This document shows, one piece after another, positions 9,805-27,000 of a DNA stretch of 64,000 nucleotides; within the stretch, counting starts at the first letter, position 1; each line of letters starts with the position of its first letter. The DNA is taken from NCBI GenBank assembly GCA_006503535.1, contig QYRS01000011.1, forward strand, positions 744,001 to 808,000, in the 5' to 3' direction. The position numbers and the translations under genes were made by a program. The stretch is from Arthrinium phaeospermum. Lineage: Eukaryota; Ascomycota; Sordariomycetes; Amphisphaeriales; Apiosporaceae. The notes beneath the pieces are model-generated. The model was not told where the DNA came from. It worked only from the letters and a program-made list of their open reading frames with translations, and searched no databases.

Positions 9805-12800
9805 ATGGTACCGCAAGTGATAGTTCCCAATGCTCTAGAAGCTTTGCCGGCTCGACCACCGACTCCACCCAGGGAGAAGAGTGTAAACCCAGACCTGAGT
9901 TCGAGGAAGAAGCACATTTTCGGTTCCCAATCTCTACACACGCCGCCCAGCTTTTCGCCGGAATCGTCCGATCTATCCAACCCGACCTCGCGACGGAATC
10001 GCAAGAAGGTTGGCTTCACAAGCCAGCCCGAGTACTGCGAAGCTCCCGCCTACGTCGACCATGCGAAGCTGCAACACCCGACGCCCTTATCGACATCATC
10101 GACAACATCTGCCCCGTCTAGCGGCAGACCGATCAAGTCCATATTGAAACCATCGCCCCCAGTTGTCAACCCGCTTGACCCCTCTGTGGGGTTGGACGGC
10201 ATCTCTAGGCCTGTCGATATTGTCAAGATGTTGGAATCCACCATTCAGCAGCTCGCAGGGGCCGACCGGGACCTGAAGGTCGATGCCTATATGATGATTG
10301 TACGGGTCTTGAAGAACTCGAATAGCCTTCCTGATCGCATTGCTCTGCAAGATAAGATGGGCCTGTTCATGCAATTCATCCAGCGAGACATTACAGCCAA
10401 GACTTCTGAGGGATCCTTGGACTCGTCGCTCGTCAATCATGCCTTGATGCTGCTCAGCACGTTCATGTTCTATCCCGCGATTGCCTCCACCCTGTCAAAC
10501 GACTTCGGCGTCTTCATTATTGACCACTGCATTCGATCCTTCGAGGATGCCTCGGCGCCTAAAGATGTGACTCGCCATCTTATGCAGGTGGTGGCCTACC
10601 AGGACTTCTCCCCCAAAGTCATGACGGCCGACCGCGTAGGCAGATTGGTGGCGTCTCTTCATACCATCGAGGACCGGGTCCAGGGCAAGAGCATAATCCA
10701 GTCCCGCTTGTTCATCTACCGCCGACTCATCAAACAGTCAAAGATGCACATGATCTCACATTCCGACTGGCTGCTCGACTTGTTTGAGGACATGCTCAGT
10801 AGCGTGAGGGAAATTCGGGCTGCTGCAATTGCGTTGGGTCTAGAGGCTAGCTTCACTATCGCCAAAGAGAAGCAATTCTCAAGGCGAGTGATGGAGATCC
10901 TACAGATGTCAGTCGATGAGACCAAGTACATCGAACTCTACGTCGGCCGTCTCCGGGCAATGCTGAAGGAGAAGTCCGACTCTACAGCAGTCCCCCAGAT
11001 CTGGAGTGTCGTGATACTCCTGATGAGGTGCCCTGTAGACCGTTGGGAATTCTTCGGCCCATGGCTGGAGATCATCCAGAGCTGCTTCAACAGCAGCGAC
11101 TTTCAAACAAAGCTGGAAGCCAACTATGCCTGGAACCGTCTCGTTTACGCACTGCAGCTCAACGATCAATCGTTCGCGAAAACAATCGCCACCATCTGTC
11201 AGCCTTTCTTAAGTCAGTTGAAGCGCAGGTCTACCGGAAAGCAGAGTGCAGAGTTACGTAAGGTTGTCTTTGGTAGTATATGCAACCTTTACTACTATGC
11301 ATTCAAACCAAATACCAGCACTTCCCACCTCGATGCCTTCTGGGATGCTTGTGTTCGCCCCCTTTTTCAGCGTATGATCGTTTCTGAGGCGGAAAACAAG
11401 TCAACCGAGAGAACGGTTGGGCTCCCACACGATCATACTGCTCAAGCCACCACCATTCTCACGGGGCTGCTTGACTCCACCACGCCCAGAATCTGGAAGG
11501 AAGATCATGTCTGGGCAGACCCCTTAGTCAAGCCAGAAGATTTGCCTGCCCTTGATGCCAAATGGGTGAGGCATAATGCGTCGCGAGTGTTCGGGGTTGT
11601 CGAACAAATCTTGTCCAGAACCTATTTCGAGTTGGCGAAGCCTGGATCCGCCACCGCGAAGCTTTGGCGGGCACTCGTTGGCGCCGTGGCCTCTGCCGCG
11701 AGCAAAGAGGTCAAGGTATCTACGGACACGGCGACTTTCGTAGCCCACTCCTTCACATTTCTCCTTAAGATGTGGTCTCGCGGCATAAAAGAGACCGAGG
11801 ACATGGAGTCAAAATCTACCACCTTCTTCGAAGCCACTAGCTTCTACATCGGTACTATGATCGATGCTCTTGGACTGCTACCATTCACCGAGAGGCAGCT
11901 TTCGATGGGAAATCAGAATACATTTGTCCCCGTCGCAACTCCGTCTCACCGGCCTGCAAAGGGCCAAGGACAGACACGAACGCCGCTACACCACCTCTTC
12001 TCCATTCTCTCTGCCCTCCCACCGAATAATACCGTTGATGGCCAGGACTTTGCGACTCTCATACAAAGGGTCCTTGCACCATTCTTGTCTGCCATGTCCA
12101 ACAAGTCTTCGCGGGGAAGGGCCGACCTCGCTCAAGAATTGATGCAGCTGATTCCTATGGAGACAGTCATTCCATATGGACCTTGGCTAGCGATTTCTGA
12201 TACTCTATCCAATTGCCTAGAGAATAGTCAGATGAGCCATTCGTCCACCAGCTCTAGCGGTCAACCTACTATTGGTCATGAGTATCGCGAAATTGTAAAG
12301 CATTTGGAGCGGGGCATCAGATCGACTCCAAACTTGCCTTGGGAACATTGGCAGTCCTTGTTTCAGGCTCTCTTTGTACGTGTTGCCGCAGAAGCTGGCG
12401 AAGCTGGCTGTGCGATCTCCATTGTCGAACCTGTCGCCAAATGTGCTATGGAAACTGCGACTGCTCGACACGACGCTGCGCTCAACCCAACTTTACTAAA
12501 GGTCGGCTCGGAACTGGTATCGAATGCGAAGCATCCACGAGATCGCCAGGCCCTTGAAGCTGCTCGACGCCGACTTTGGGGTACCTCAGCGGGAGGGTCG
12601 AGATCCACCTCCCACGATCCCTTCGACAATCTTTACAAGCTGGTGAACCACCTCCTCGAGGCGACATATAAGAACTATAATGACACGATAAGCATTTCAA
12701 TATGCTCGCTCCTGGAAAATATCTCCGGGTTTTTACTGCGGTGTAACCAAGAGTTGGCTCTGAAGGCACTGGTCGTAATTCAGAACGGGATAGGGGCCTG

Positions 12801-15458
12801 GATTCGCGACACAGACGAGCTTTATAATAGTCGACAGTCCACCGCACTGTCTGAAGCGGTATGTTTTACAAAGGTTATGGCAATCGGACGAGGCTAATAT
12901 CGTATAGGTAAAACAACTCTGGAGCCGTGTCTGCACTATTTTTGCCCAGGCAGACAGCCTCGAGGAACTTCAACTGGACACCATTGAGCCGCTTTTGTGC
13001 TCGGCTTTCGAGAGCAAGCACAAGCAAATCGTCAGTACTGCCACCATCATGTGGAACGGCGCAGTCGAAGCAAGCGAAAGCATCCAATACCCGGACAGGC
13101 TGAAAGCGGTGCTACTTTCACTCCGTCCTTATGTTGATATCACGCTCCCTGGCTTGAATGATATCGGTGACGAAGCAAGCGGGCAACCGCCATCGTTCAT
13201 AGATTCTCAGGAAGATGACACAGCTGCTCTGAAACATCGATCCAGGGGCTCACGCAACGGCACACCTCAGATGAAGAGACCGACATCCAGGCGATCAACA
13301 CCAGGATCAGTTCAGCTGTCGCTGCCAGCGAAGCGCCACTTGGATAGCACACCTGAAGTATCGCGGTTAAGGTCTACTAGGAAAAGCACGACTCCTCGCC
13401 TGAGACATAATGATTCTCAAATCCAATTTGCTGCGATTGCGTCCTCCTCGCCTGCACACAACAACGCCGAGTCTCAGGTGCTGACTGATCGCCAAAGAGA
13501 AGTCAGAGACCGACAGCGGGACAATTCCGCCTTGTTCCCGGAGATCAAGTCGAGCGTTGAGCAGCGTAGATCGACACGGCTATCGGTCGCAAACTCCACG
13601 ACATCTACTACGACGCCTGAGAGGAAGTCGACCCCCAAATCCCATCGTAGGATCGAGGACTATGTGTCCTTGACACCTACACCACGACGTGGCCAAGCTG
13701 TCATCATCGATAATGATCAAGAGATGACGGATGATCTACCTTCGTCACCCCCTGAGCCTCGACGATACCCACTTCTACCTGAACTTAGCAAGCCGCAGTC
13801 CAGCAGTAGCATCATTTTGGACGACTGGCCACCGTCGTCGCCCATATCCGACTCGCCTTCGCGTAATCGGCAATCGGCACCTCAGCAGTCTGCGTCGGTC
13901 GTCCCAACGCCGTCCGAGCCATCCAATGAAGCATCGGCAGAACCTGAAATGCTGGAGCCATCAGCAGTGGATGGTGACGTCGAAATGGACGAGTCGGAGG
14001 ACTACGAGGCCGAGGATGTTGATGTCGAAGACGAGACCAACGTACCGGATGCTGAGCAGGACCTATCCAAGGTCTCATCCTCTCTTCCAGTGCCCGTTGA
14101 GACGGCTGCAACTGAGGACCCAACTACCCCCAGCCACCCGAGGGTCCAGAAAGACCAGGAAACGCCACGATCTGATACTGATGTGTATGTTGATGCTCTA
14201 AGCAGCCCCAACCACTCACCTCGGAACAAGCGAGTCCAGGGTAGGACAAAGCAGCAAACCGTTGAAGCCAAAGCCGCGTCCCAACCCGCCGCCGATTACT
14301 CATTCGATGCTAGCGATGTGGATGAGCGTAGCATGCTGCGTCTTGTCGTCGAACTAGATTCGAGGAAGTGCAATACTCTGCCAAAGGACGGCGCAGAGTT
14401 GCTGAAAAAGGCCGGACAGCAGCAAGCCTCACCCGCAAGGGAATGCATTACCGTCAACACTGTATCTGGTCAAACACGTCGCAGATCAACAAGGAACAAG
14501 GGCCGGTCTGAAGAAACCACGCCTGTTATCGCCTCAACGCCAGTCGAACCTGACAGCTCCCAAGCATCCAATAGTAACCCCCAAAACAAGCGGAAGAGGG
14601 CACAGGAAGGTTCCCAAGAAGGCCCCCAGGACTTCGGCAGCAAAAAGCGCAAGCACCGCAAAGAAGTCGATTCGGACAACGAGGCGGTGCCTGACAGCCA
14701 GCTTCTGCCCGCCAACGACAGTAAGCTCCACCACCTACCTCGCCCCGTGAAACCCGCAATAGCATCTGACCTGTGGCCTAGGCACATTGTTGGAGCCGTC
14801 CGAAACTTCTGGCAGAGAACAACCTTCAGGCTCGTCGCACGAGTCTTCGGATCACGACAATGATGAAATGGATGCAGACGAGGCGCCTTCGCCGTCCGCC
14901 GACGACAGCGAGGCAATCCACCTGCAGATCGTTCAGGAGGCCTCGCAGAGTGAAGGGGCCGAGACCACTGTCGACGACTCATTCGACTTGACGGACGATC
15001 ACGAAGCACGAGCTGCTTTAGCAGACCTTGCGGATGTGGCCATGGCCGAGGATGTCGATGAGGAGGAAGAAACGGAAGACGAGGAAGAGGAAGCAATGGA
15101 AGACGAAGAGGAAGTAGAGGAGGATGATATGCTGGAGGACGAAGATGAGGACGAAATACCACCTGCGGTAGAGACATCTAAAGCGATGACCGCAGTCACC
15201 GCCGAAGGACCGTCCACGATGATGTCCAGCGACAAATTGCCGCTCGAAAGCCCCCAGGCGATGCCGCCGCCGCCGCCACTGGAGAAGTCGTCGATGGAGA
15301 AGATCGTGTCGGCGCTGCGGGGCGGGCTCGCGGAGCTGAGCACCGCGGCCTTGTCGAGGGACGAGGTCAACAGGATCGAAGACATGTTTTACGACATCAA
15401 GAGGGAGCTCTACAATGCCGAGAGCAGAGGGCGAACGCTCAACAGCCAGCCGAGATGA
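9805..15458 (+). CDS. rif1: Rif1, telomere and replication-timing regulator
   Basis: Three exons (9805-12858, 12908-14720, 14782-15458) encode about 1847 residues. Rif1 is a nuclear protein that recruits protein phosphatase 1 to origins and telomeres, delaying origin firing and limiting end resection. After a disordered N-terminus, an alpha-helical HEAT-type Rif1_N region starts at about residue 135 (ISRPVDIVKMLESTIQQL) and fills most of exon 1. PP1-docking motifs are visible before it: KKVGF (RVxF type) at 67-71 and SILK at 112-115, with Ser/Thr-Pro sites nearby. The second half is Ser/Pro/Arg-rich and disordered. It ends in a long Glu/Asp tract and a predicted helix near the C-terminus (MEKIVSALRGGLAEL). 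The 61-base intron at 14721-14781 is required to change frame into the last exon. The length suits fungal Rif1. Confidence 0.9.
10003..10149 (+). other. PP1-docking motifs RVxF (KKVGF) and SILK in Rif1
   Basis: Codons 67-71 (10003-10017) read KKVGF, and codons 112-115 (10138-10149) read SILK. These are the two short motifs by which Rif1 of yeasts and animals binds protein phosphatase 1, and in yeast they also lie near the N-terminus. Nearby TPP and SP sites could be phosphorylated to release PP1, which is inference. Confidence 0.7.
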
Positions 15459-16200
15459 TGATACCATAAAGCCCACCTACTTGGCCCCCCTTTCCAAGAA
15501 GAGAGTGGGGGAGCGAGTAATAATAGCATGCATGAAGTTACTTTACTGCTACCATTTTGCTACTTGTTACTTTTTTGTTATTTTTTCGATGTACGAACAA
15601 AGTGGACGCGCATAGCGGATAAGGAAAACGGACGTACGGGATGAAACGATAAGGAGGCCAAGGGCTGCTGGTACAGATTGATGGGTGATGTGTGTCATCA
15701 GGGGGTATATAGCCTCCCTGAAATGAAGCCAGGCTGTCATCACCTGTAAATTGCACATAGGATCATAAGGGAAAGGGGGAAATGAAAGACCGACAATCGA
15801 TCGTGTCAGAAAACGGACGATAAACTTATTACCATATTGGCAAGGCGTTATAGGACCAGGCATCATCAGCGAGTCCATAATAAAGACATACTCTGATTGT
15901 TTACAAAGTCATATATATATATACTTTCCAGGGACATTCTTCATCAAATTCATAAACTGCCGTACTGGGCTAATAGACAGCTGCATTGATATACTGCAAG
16001 CATCTCACACGCTCTTTCTTCAAGAGACTTTTAAGGCAAAAAGAAACAATGCATATTGGTGTTTTCATTTGTTGTCCAGCTTTTGGGTAACCTAGATTGC
16101 GCCTCAACTCCAATCGAATATTTCCCCCATTTTGATCCCCCTCTCGTCTCCTCCTTTTTTATTTCATAAATAGCATCATTAAGAAAAACTGTCCTTTTGG
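15459..16200. other. Convergent 3' region between rif1 and the DAHP synthase gene
   Basis: This holds the 3' ends of two converging genes. It contains T-rich and TA-rich tracts, for example around 15540-15590 and 15910-15925, as expected of untranslated and polyadenylation regions. No further gene is supported. Confidence 0.6.
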
Positions 16201-17667
16201 TTACTGCTTCAAGTCTTCACGCGCCTTGCGGAAGAAGTCGGCCACGAGGAAGGTGAGCTCGAGGGCCTGCTTCTCGTTGAGACGGGGGTCGCAGAAGCTG
16301 GTGTAGTTGGTGGAGAGGTCGTCCTCGTCGAGGCCCTGGCTGCCGCCGACGCACTCGGTGACGGCGTCGCCGGTGAGCTCGAGGTGCACACCGCCGAGGT
16401 AGCTACCCTCTTCCTGGTGGACCTGGAGCGTCTCCTGCAGCTCCGAGAAGATGTCGTTGAAGCGGCGCGTCTTGATGCCCGAGCCCGTCGAGCGCGTGTT
16501 GCCGTGCATGGGGTCGCACTGCCAGATGACGCAACCGCGGTACTCGCTGCCCTCGACGGCGCGGATATGGTTCGGCAGCAGCTCGCGCACCTTGTCGGCG
16601 CCGTAGCGCGTGATGAGTGTGATCTTGCCGACCTCGCGGCTCGGGTTCAGGGTGCGGAGCAGCTCCAGCAGGTCCGAGACGGGCGTGGTGGGCCCCACCT
16701 TGATGCCGATGGGATTGGCGATGCCGCGGAAGAACTCGACGTGGGCGTGGTCGATCTGGCGCGTGCGGTCGCCGATCCAGATGAAGTGGGCCGAGGTGTC
16801 GTAGTACTCCATGCGCGTCTCCTCGCCGGGGATGGCGTATGCCGGGTTCTCCATCAGCCGCGTCAGGCTCTCCTCGTACTCGAGCAGCAGGCCCTCGTGG
16901 CTGGAGTAGAGATCGACGGTGGAGATCTCGGAGCTCTTGTCGGCGCCAATGGTGTGACTGAAGCGGATCATGTCGGTGAGGAAGCGGACGGCCTCCGAGT
17001 ACTTGGCCTTGAGCTCGGGGTCTTTGACGTGACCCAGCCCCCAGTTAAGGGGCCGGTGCAAGTCGGCAATGCCCGAGGCCAGCGCGGCCCTGACGTAGTT
17101 CAGGGTCGCGGCGGAGTGGTTGTAGGCCTTGACCAGTCGCTGGGGATCGAGCTCTCGCTCGTCCAGGTGGTACCCGTTGAGGATATCGCCGCGGAAGGAA
17201 GGCACCTGCTTCCCGTCGACCGTCTCCATGGGACTGGAGCGGGGCTTGGCGTACTGGCCGGCCATGCGGCCAATGCGGACGACGCGCTTGTTGGCGCCCC
17301 AGATGAGGACCAGACTCATCTGAAGCAGCAGCTTGATCTTGGACTCGATGGCGCCCTGGCGGCAGTAGTCGAAGAGCTCGGCGCAGTCGCCTCCCTGCAG
17401 TAAGAAAGCCTTGCCCTGGGCGACATCTTTGAGGTTCTGCTTGAGCTTGTTGATCTCGTGAGGGTGCACGATGGGAGGGAGCTGCTGGAGCTCATCGGTG
17501 GCCTTGCGCAACGCCTTGAGATCTGGGTACTCGGGGCATTGCTTGACGGGCTTGGATCTCCAGGAGTTGGGTGACCAGCCCGAGGTGGAGGCCGAGTCAT
17601 TGCCGTTGCCGTTGCCATTGGCCTGGCTGTTACCGTTGCTGTTTGCTGAGCTCATCTCGCCGGTCAA
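16201..17667 (-). CDS. Class II 3-deoxy-7-phosphoheptulonate (DAHP) synthase
   Basis: An intronless gene of 488 residues, equivalent to Neurospora aro-8. The enzyme condenses phosphoenolpyruvate with erythrose 4-phosphate, the first step of the shikimate pathway to aromatic amino acids. It is the plant-like class II (AroA-II) form, not the class I form of yeast. Diagnostic blocks are KAFLLQGGDCAE, RIGRMAGQYAKPRS, a LNYVRA...LHRPLNW block, HFIWIGDRTRQ, GIKVGPT, LITRYGADKV and CDPMHGNT. The catalytic Cys of the GGDCAE motif and the metal-binding His of DPMHGN are present. The N-terminal 30 residues are a Ser/Asn/Gly repeat and probably disordered. A second Met lies at codon 4. A perfect TGAGTCA lies about 314 bases upstream, which fits general amino-acid control. 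Confidence 0.95.
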   Translation of the reverse strand: MTGEMSSANSNGNSQANGNGNGNDSASTSGWSPNSWRSKPVKQCPEYPDLKALRKATDELQQLPPIVHPHEINKLKQNLKDVAQGKAFLLQGGDCAELFDYCRQGAIESKIKLLLQMSLVLIWGANKRVVRIGRMAGQYAKPRSSPMETVDGKQVPSFRGDILNGYHLDERELDPQRLVKAYNHSAATLNYVRAALASGIADLHRPLNWGLGHVKDPELKAKYSEAVRFLTDMIRFSHTIGADKSSEISTVDLYSSHEGLLLEYEESLTRLMENPAYAIPGEETRMEYYDTSAHFIWIGDRTRQIDHAHVEFFRGIANPIGIKVGPTTPVSDLLELLRTLNPSREVGKITLITRYGADKVRELLPNHIRAVEGSEYRGCVIWQCDPMHGNTRSTGSGIKTRRFNDIFSELQETLQVHQEEGSYLGGVHLELTGDAVTECVGGSQGLDEDDLSTNYTSFCDPRLNEKQALELTFLVADFFRKAREDLKQ

Positions 17668-18536
17668 AGCTCTGTGCTGTGACTAGATTGTCCCAATCGA
17701 GTTTGAAGGGAAGCTGGTAAGGTAAGTGTGCGATATGATTACACACTTTTATGTGACACAAAAGTGTGGGCTCGAAGGGAGAAGAAATAAAGGGCTTTGA
17801 ATATTTTGTACTAGATGGATGATATTAGGTTGAGAATACCAATGGATTTGAGGAAAACAAACACAGTAGAACTTCAAAACCTGTGATACTTATGCTTTTC
17901 TGCTCTCTCTGTATTCCCTTCCTCTTCCTTTCCTCTAGGGAGAATGAGCACATACACGAAATGTGCCGTAACCAGAGAAATGAGTCAAACTGCCCAGCCG
18001 TCGTCATTGGGGAAAGGAAAGAGAACCCGATGCTAGTCCGGCACCCGCTGTAACTGTAAGCTCACGTCAGTAGGGTCCCGCAGCCAGTACCTACCGCAGG
18101 CGGCCCCTGCCAGCCTGCCCCTCCCCAAGCGCAATTGACCGCCACTATATTTTTGGTGTGTGCCGATGGAGGGGCAGCCAATTTCTGAATCTGGGCGGCG
18201 CAGTAAGCGTAGCAAGCGTAACTCTGTGCCCCGCCAAAAAGCTAAGCTCCGAACATAGCTCTGCTCTTGGGAGCTCCCTTTGGGAGGGCCAGGTCATGTC
18301 ATTGCATTGACGGCTTGCTGTGCTTGCTCCCTTTGGGCCGTACCTAGCTTGGATACATTCTAGCTCGACATTCTTGTCGTTACACGCGCCCTTTTGTTCA
18401 CCACTACGTACTCGCATCCAACTACCAACTCCGCAACCGACAGTTCGATTTGAGTAATATCTACTACCTTAAGCACCCTATCCAGAATAGGCATCATCTT
18501 TCGAGGCCCTTCCTCCCTTCCCAACCAACTCCAAAA
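17668..18536. other. Divergent promoter region, DAHP synthase and HYPK
   Basis: No gene is supported. The region separates two divergent genes and includes C/T-rich leader-like sequence just before 18537, plus a CPC1/Gcn4-type site listed separately. Confidence 0.6.
17981..17987. promoter_or_regulatory. CPC1/Gcn4-type site TGAGTCA
   Basis: TGAGTCA is a perfect palindromic bZIP site of the kind bound by Neurospora CPC1 and yeast Gcn4. It lies 314 bases upstream of the DAHP synthase ATG and about 550 bases from the HYPK ATG. Aromatic amino-acid synthesis genes are classic targets of cross-pathway control, so the position is meaningful although a 7-mer can occur by chance. Confidence 0.5.
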
Positions 18537-18988
18537 ATGGCCGAACCCCAACCCCGCAACCTGCACGAGGGCGCCACCACCGGCGACGTCGAGGATGAGG
18601 TGACAGCCGCCAAGTCGGCCGAGGACCGCAAGGCCGCCGCCGCCATGGCCAGCATGGGCGCCAACGGTGCCGACGACGCCGGCAGCGCCGCCGTCGACCA
18701 GGAGGCCGCGTCCAAGGCCATGAAGAGCCTGGGCGGCGAGGCCAAGAAGCCCGACGCCGCCGTCCAGAAGAAGGTCAAGGTCGACGCCGCCGACGTGACT
18801 CTGCTGGTATGCTCTACCCTCTTGTTCCTTCTTATATCCTCGTCCCCTTTGCTTGATTGGATTGCTAACGTGGCTTTCTTCGGGAATAGGTGGACCAGCT
18901 CGATCTCACGAAACCCAAGGCGACGGAGCTCCTCAAGGCCCACGACGGCGACGCGGTCAAGGCCATGAAGGCCTCCATAGCCGTTTAA
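18537..18988 (+). CDS. HYPK-like UBA-domain protein, NatA regulator
   Basis: Two exons (18537-18806 and 18890-18988) encode 122 residues. HYPK is a small ribosome-associated protein that binds and restrains the NatA N-terminal acetyltransferase. The C-terminal domain DQLDLTKPKATELLKAHDG followed by DAVKAMKASI is the NAC-type UBA domain typical of HYPK. The N-terminal 90 residues are Ala/Asp/Lys-rich and probably disordered with helical patches, as in homologues. The intron falls directly before the UBA domain. An upstream in-frame extension exists but begins at TTG, so the ATG at 18537 is preferred. Confidence 0.85.
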
Positions 18989-19438
18989 CGAAAAACCAAG
19001 GCTTAGGGCTACGAGCTAGGAACGATTATCTTATGACTGCATGTGGCGGCGTTTTTCTGTTATTGCGTTGTATGGGATTTACAAAACATGTGTCAAATGG
19101 CAATACCCAATAGATATACAAGAGGTTCAAGATATCGAGCTCCGGCAGAGATAGATGAAAATCAAGTGTCTCGGAACATTAACATTTTTATTTTTGCTCG
19201 CGAGTCTAATTCTCATTAATCAGCCGCAAATGGCTAAAGAGTCCTTCCTGCCTGCTGAAATACAACGTAAAGCTCACTGAGTCGAAGATTGCCCTTGACC
19301 GTGGGTTTCATCCTCTTAAGGAAATGCTGCTTCCTCAAAATGAAAGGCTGCTCGTGTTGGGTCGTCGTGTCCTGCTTTCCAGCCAAGCAGCTAGATCCAC
19401 CGCTATCACATCATGGCTTTTCCCCGGGGGGTTTCCCG
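18989..19438. other. Convergent 3' region, HYPK and epimerase
   Basis: This spacer between two converging genes holds no supported coding sequence. TA-rich stretches near 19060-19210 suit 3' untranslated regions. Confidence 0.55.
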
Positions 19439-24061
<4,623 letters not shown>

Positions 24062-27000
24062 TCACTTCCCCCGCGGTTTGGTAGCTTCGTTTTCCAGTTT
24101 TTCTATGTTTTCCGCCGTCAAGGAATCCCCCTCGGGCAATGGACTGGCGAGTGGCAGCGAGTTCCCACCCGCAGCGTCGAGCAGTTTGTCGTCGCGAAGT
24201 TGCATTGCCAGCTCTGCCGTGTCGAGTTGCCGCGATGGCTGTGAATTGGAGTGGTTGTTCATGCTCCCGAATGGAAACGTCGTCACATCGTGCGAGCCAT
24301 TCCGCGTAAGGGGCTTCGGCGTTAGCAAGTTGAGTCGGTCATCGTCCGATCTGTCCAGCTCGGCGCTCGACGACGACCGTTCATCTGGTGTGGCCGTTTC
24401 GGCGTCGGTGTCGTCCAACCCGAACCGTGGTATGTTGGAGCTAACACAATTGCCGCCCGATTCCGAGCAGTCCGATATCGATTGCTGCGAATCGTTCTTA
24501 ACCGGCATTGGCCGCCTTTTGGTTTTGCTCCATCGGACGAGCATCTGCTCTAAAGTTTTGCTCTTGACCGGTTTGGCAAGATAATCGTCCATACCCGCCT
24601 TGGTGCACTTTTCGCGATCACCCTGAATCGCCGATGCAGTCATGGCCACTATGGGCACATCACAAGTGAAAGATTTGTAGGGAAGATGGTGTCGAAGGAT
24701 GTGAGTGCACTTGTAGCCGTCGATCACCGGCATCTGCACGTCCATCAGAATAATATCGGGTTTGTTGAGTTTGCCTTCCTGCGAGGCATCGAGATATTCG
24801 AGTGCTTCTTTGCCGTTCCATGCAGCGTCCACCTTGAACCCGAGTTTTTTAATGGTCTTCGTGGCAATCTGCTGGTTTATAGCACTGCGATACGCGTCAG
24901 CCGGGCATAAGGGGCACACAGACGCCAAAAACACTTACTTATCTTCCACGACAAGGACGCTGATGTTTGCTCGGTCTGACATCGGCATCTCTTCTTCGCC
25001 CGTGTGAAGCGCGGATAAAAGTCTGCTTCGTAAGGGGGACCGATTTTTATCCACCGGTCCGTTAAGTAACTCTCCTGGCGGGGTGTTGATGGCGTTTTCG
25101 TATTCGGAGCTGGTGCATGAAACGCTGAATTCTGACTGCAACCTATCCGGAAGCGACCCAACCTCCATGAGGGTATCTCCCTGTGGGCATTGTGGCTTAT
25201 TGAAAGGAATCCAGAATGTCGCAGTGGTACCGTTGCCATCCTTCGATTCGAGGGTGATTCTACCTCGCATCAAGTCCAATAGATTCTTGGATATGGTCAA
25301 GCCCAGACCCGTGCCGCCAAACTTTCGTGCTGTTGAGGGGTCACCTTGACTGAAGGGCTTGAAGAGGCGTTTGCGGACTTCTTCGTCGATGCCTATGCCG
25401 GAGTCCTCCACAACAAACTTGATTTCGATGATGTCAGGCGTCTCCTTCTCCTTCCAGACGGAGAACTTGACAAATCCTGCGTTCGTGAACTTGATACTGT
25501 TCGTCAAGAGATTGGTGATGATTTGCCGGACACGCCCAGGGTCGCCCAGCACAACAAGGTCATCGGCTATGTCTCGAGACACATCCGAGTGGAACGCTAG
25601 GTTCTTTCTTTCGGCAGCGAAACCTAGCATCTTGGACACGTCATGGACGACGACGGACAGAGAGAATTGCACCTCTTCAATGTCGAGACGACCGCTTTCG
25701 ACCTTGGAGAAATCCAGGATGTCGTTGATGACTGTGAGTAAGGCATTGGCCGACCTGATAATATTCTCCGCATATTCTCTTTGTTCCTCTCCAAGGGGCA
25801 GGTCAAGCAGCAGTTCAGCCATGCCAATAACACCAGTGATGGGCGTCCGTATTTCGTGAGACATCTAAGCGGGAAAAGAAACTCATGAGCAAACCTGGAC
25901 GCGAGTAGGCAGCGGCATAGAGAGACTTACATTTGCAAGGAACTGGCTTTTCAGGCGGCTTGCCTCTTTCGCGGCTGCTTCATTGGCCAGAAGCTGTTTC
26001 TTCTCCTTGGCTTGGGCCTTGAGGTCTAGTTCGCGTTCCTTCAATTCCGTGACATCCATAATAACTCCAATGACAGATTCCACTCTCGAGCCAGACGGGC
26101 CCGCCTGCTTCTTAGAGAATGTGGGGATGAAACGAGTTCGGAAGAAGTGAGAGTCTGTAGGCATTCGTTAGTACAGACCAGCCCGAGAGAAGGCAATAGA
26201 GGAGTCGACGCACCTATTTCGTGTTCCTGGACCATCTCCCGCATCTTCTTGCCTGCAAGCAATTCTTTGACAGGCTTCAAGAAACCAGGGATATCGCCTT
26301 TGCCAGCTCGCGTGCTGAGGTCACTGAATACACCATCAACATCCTTCCCTATATATCTTGACCCGTCCCTAGAATCATCTTCCTCGTTGTCGATGGTGCC
26401 GTCTTTGATCCCGTTCCAGATGAGAGCGCCCTCAATCATGGTGACTTTGCCCTCTCGGTCGACCGAGAAGATGGTAGTTTGAGCGTGAGAAAGTACGCTG
26501 AGAAGCTGTTGGCGCATCTGCTTGGCTTCGAGCTTTGCCTCAAGACTCTCGTGCACGTCAGTACAAGTGCCATACCACTTCTCAATCTCTCCGGTATTTT
26601 TATTTCTCAGGGGTAGTGCGCGACCGAGCATCCACCTCCATTCACCATCCTTACTCCGACACCGATACTCCGTGACATATGGATCACCCGTGGCCAAGCT
26701 ATGGCTCCACTTGCGATTGGTTAAGGGCATGTCGTCAGGATGGAACGGGCTCTTCCACCCAAGGCCCAACGAGTCGTCGGGGGATAACCCCGTGTAGTCG
26801 TACCAACGGCTGTTGAAGAAATCGTGCATCCCTTCCGCGTTTGTGGACCATACCATTTGAGGCATCGTATTGCAGATTAGTTTGAACCGCTCCTCGTCCA
26901 GCTCTTTGATGTTGGTGATTTCTTGGGCCATGGACGTAACATCTCGGCATGTTATGACTCCCGCCAACATCTCTCCCGTCGTATCGTCCTTGATGATCTC

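Noticed and set aside
16384..17403. 339-codon + strand frame antisense to the DAHP synthase gene
   Set aside because: Product of strong G/C wobble bias in the real gene on the other strand; composition is low-complexity Val/Gly/Leu/Arg with no domain.
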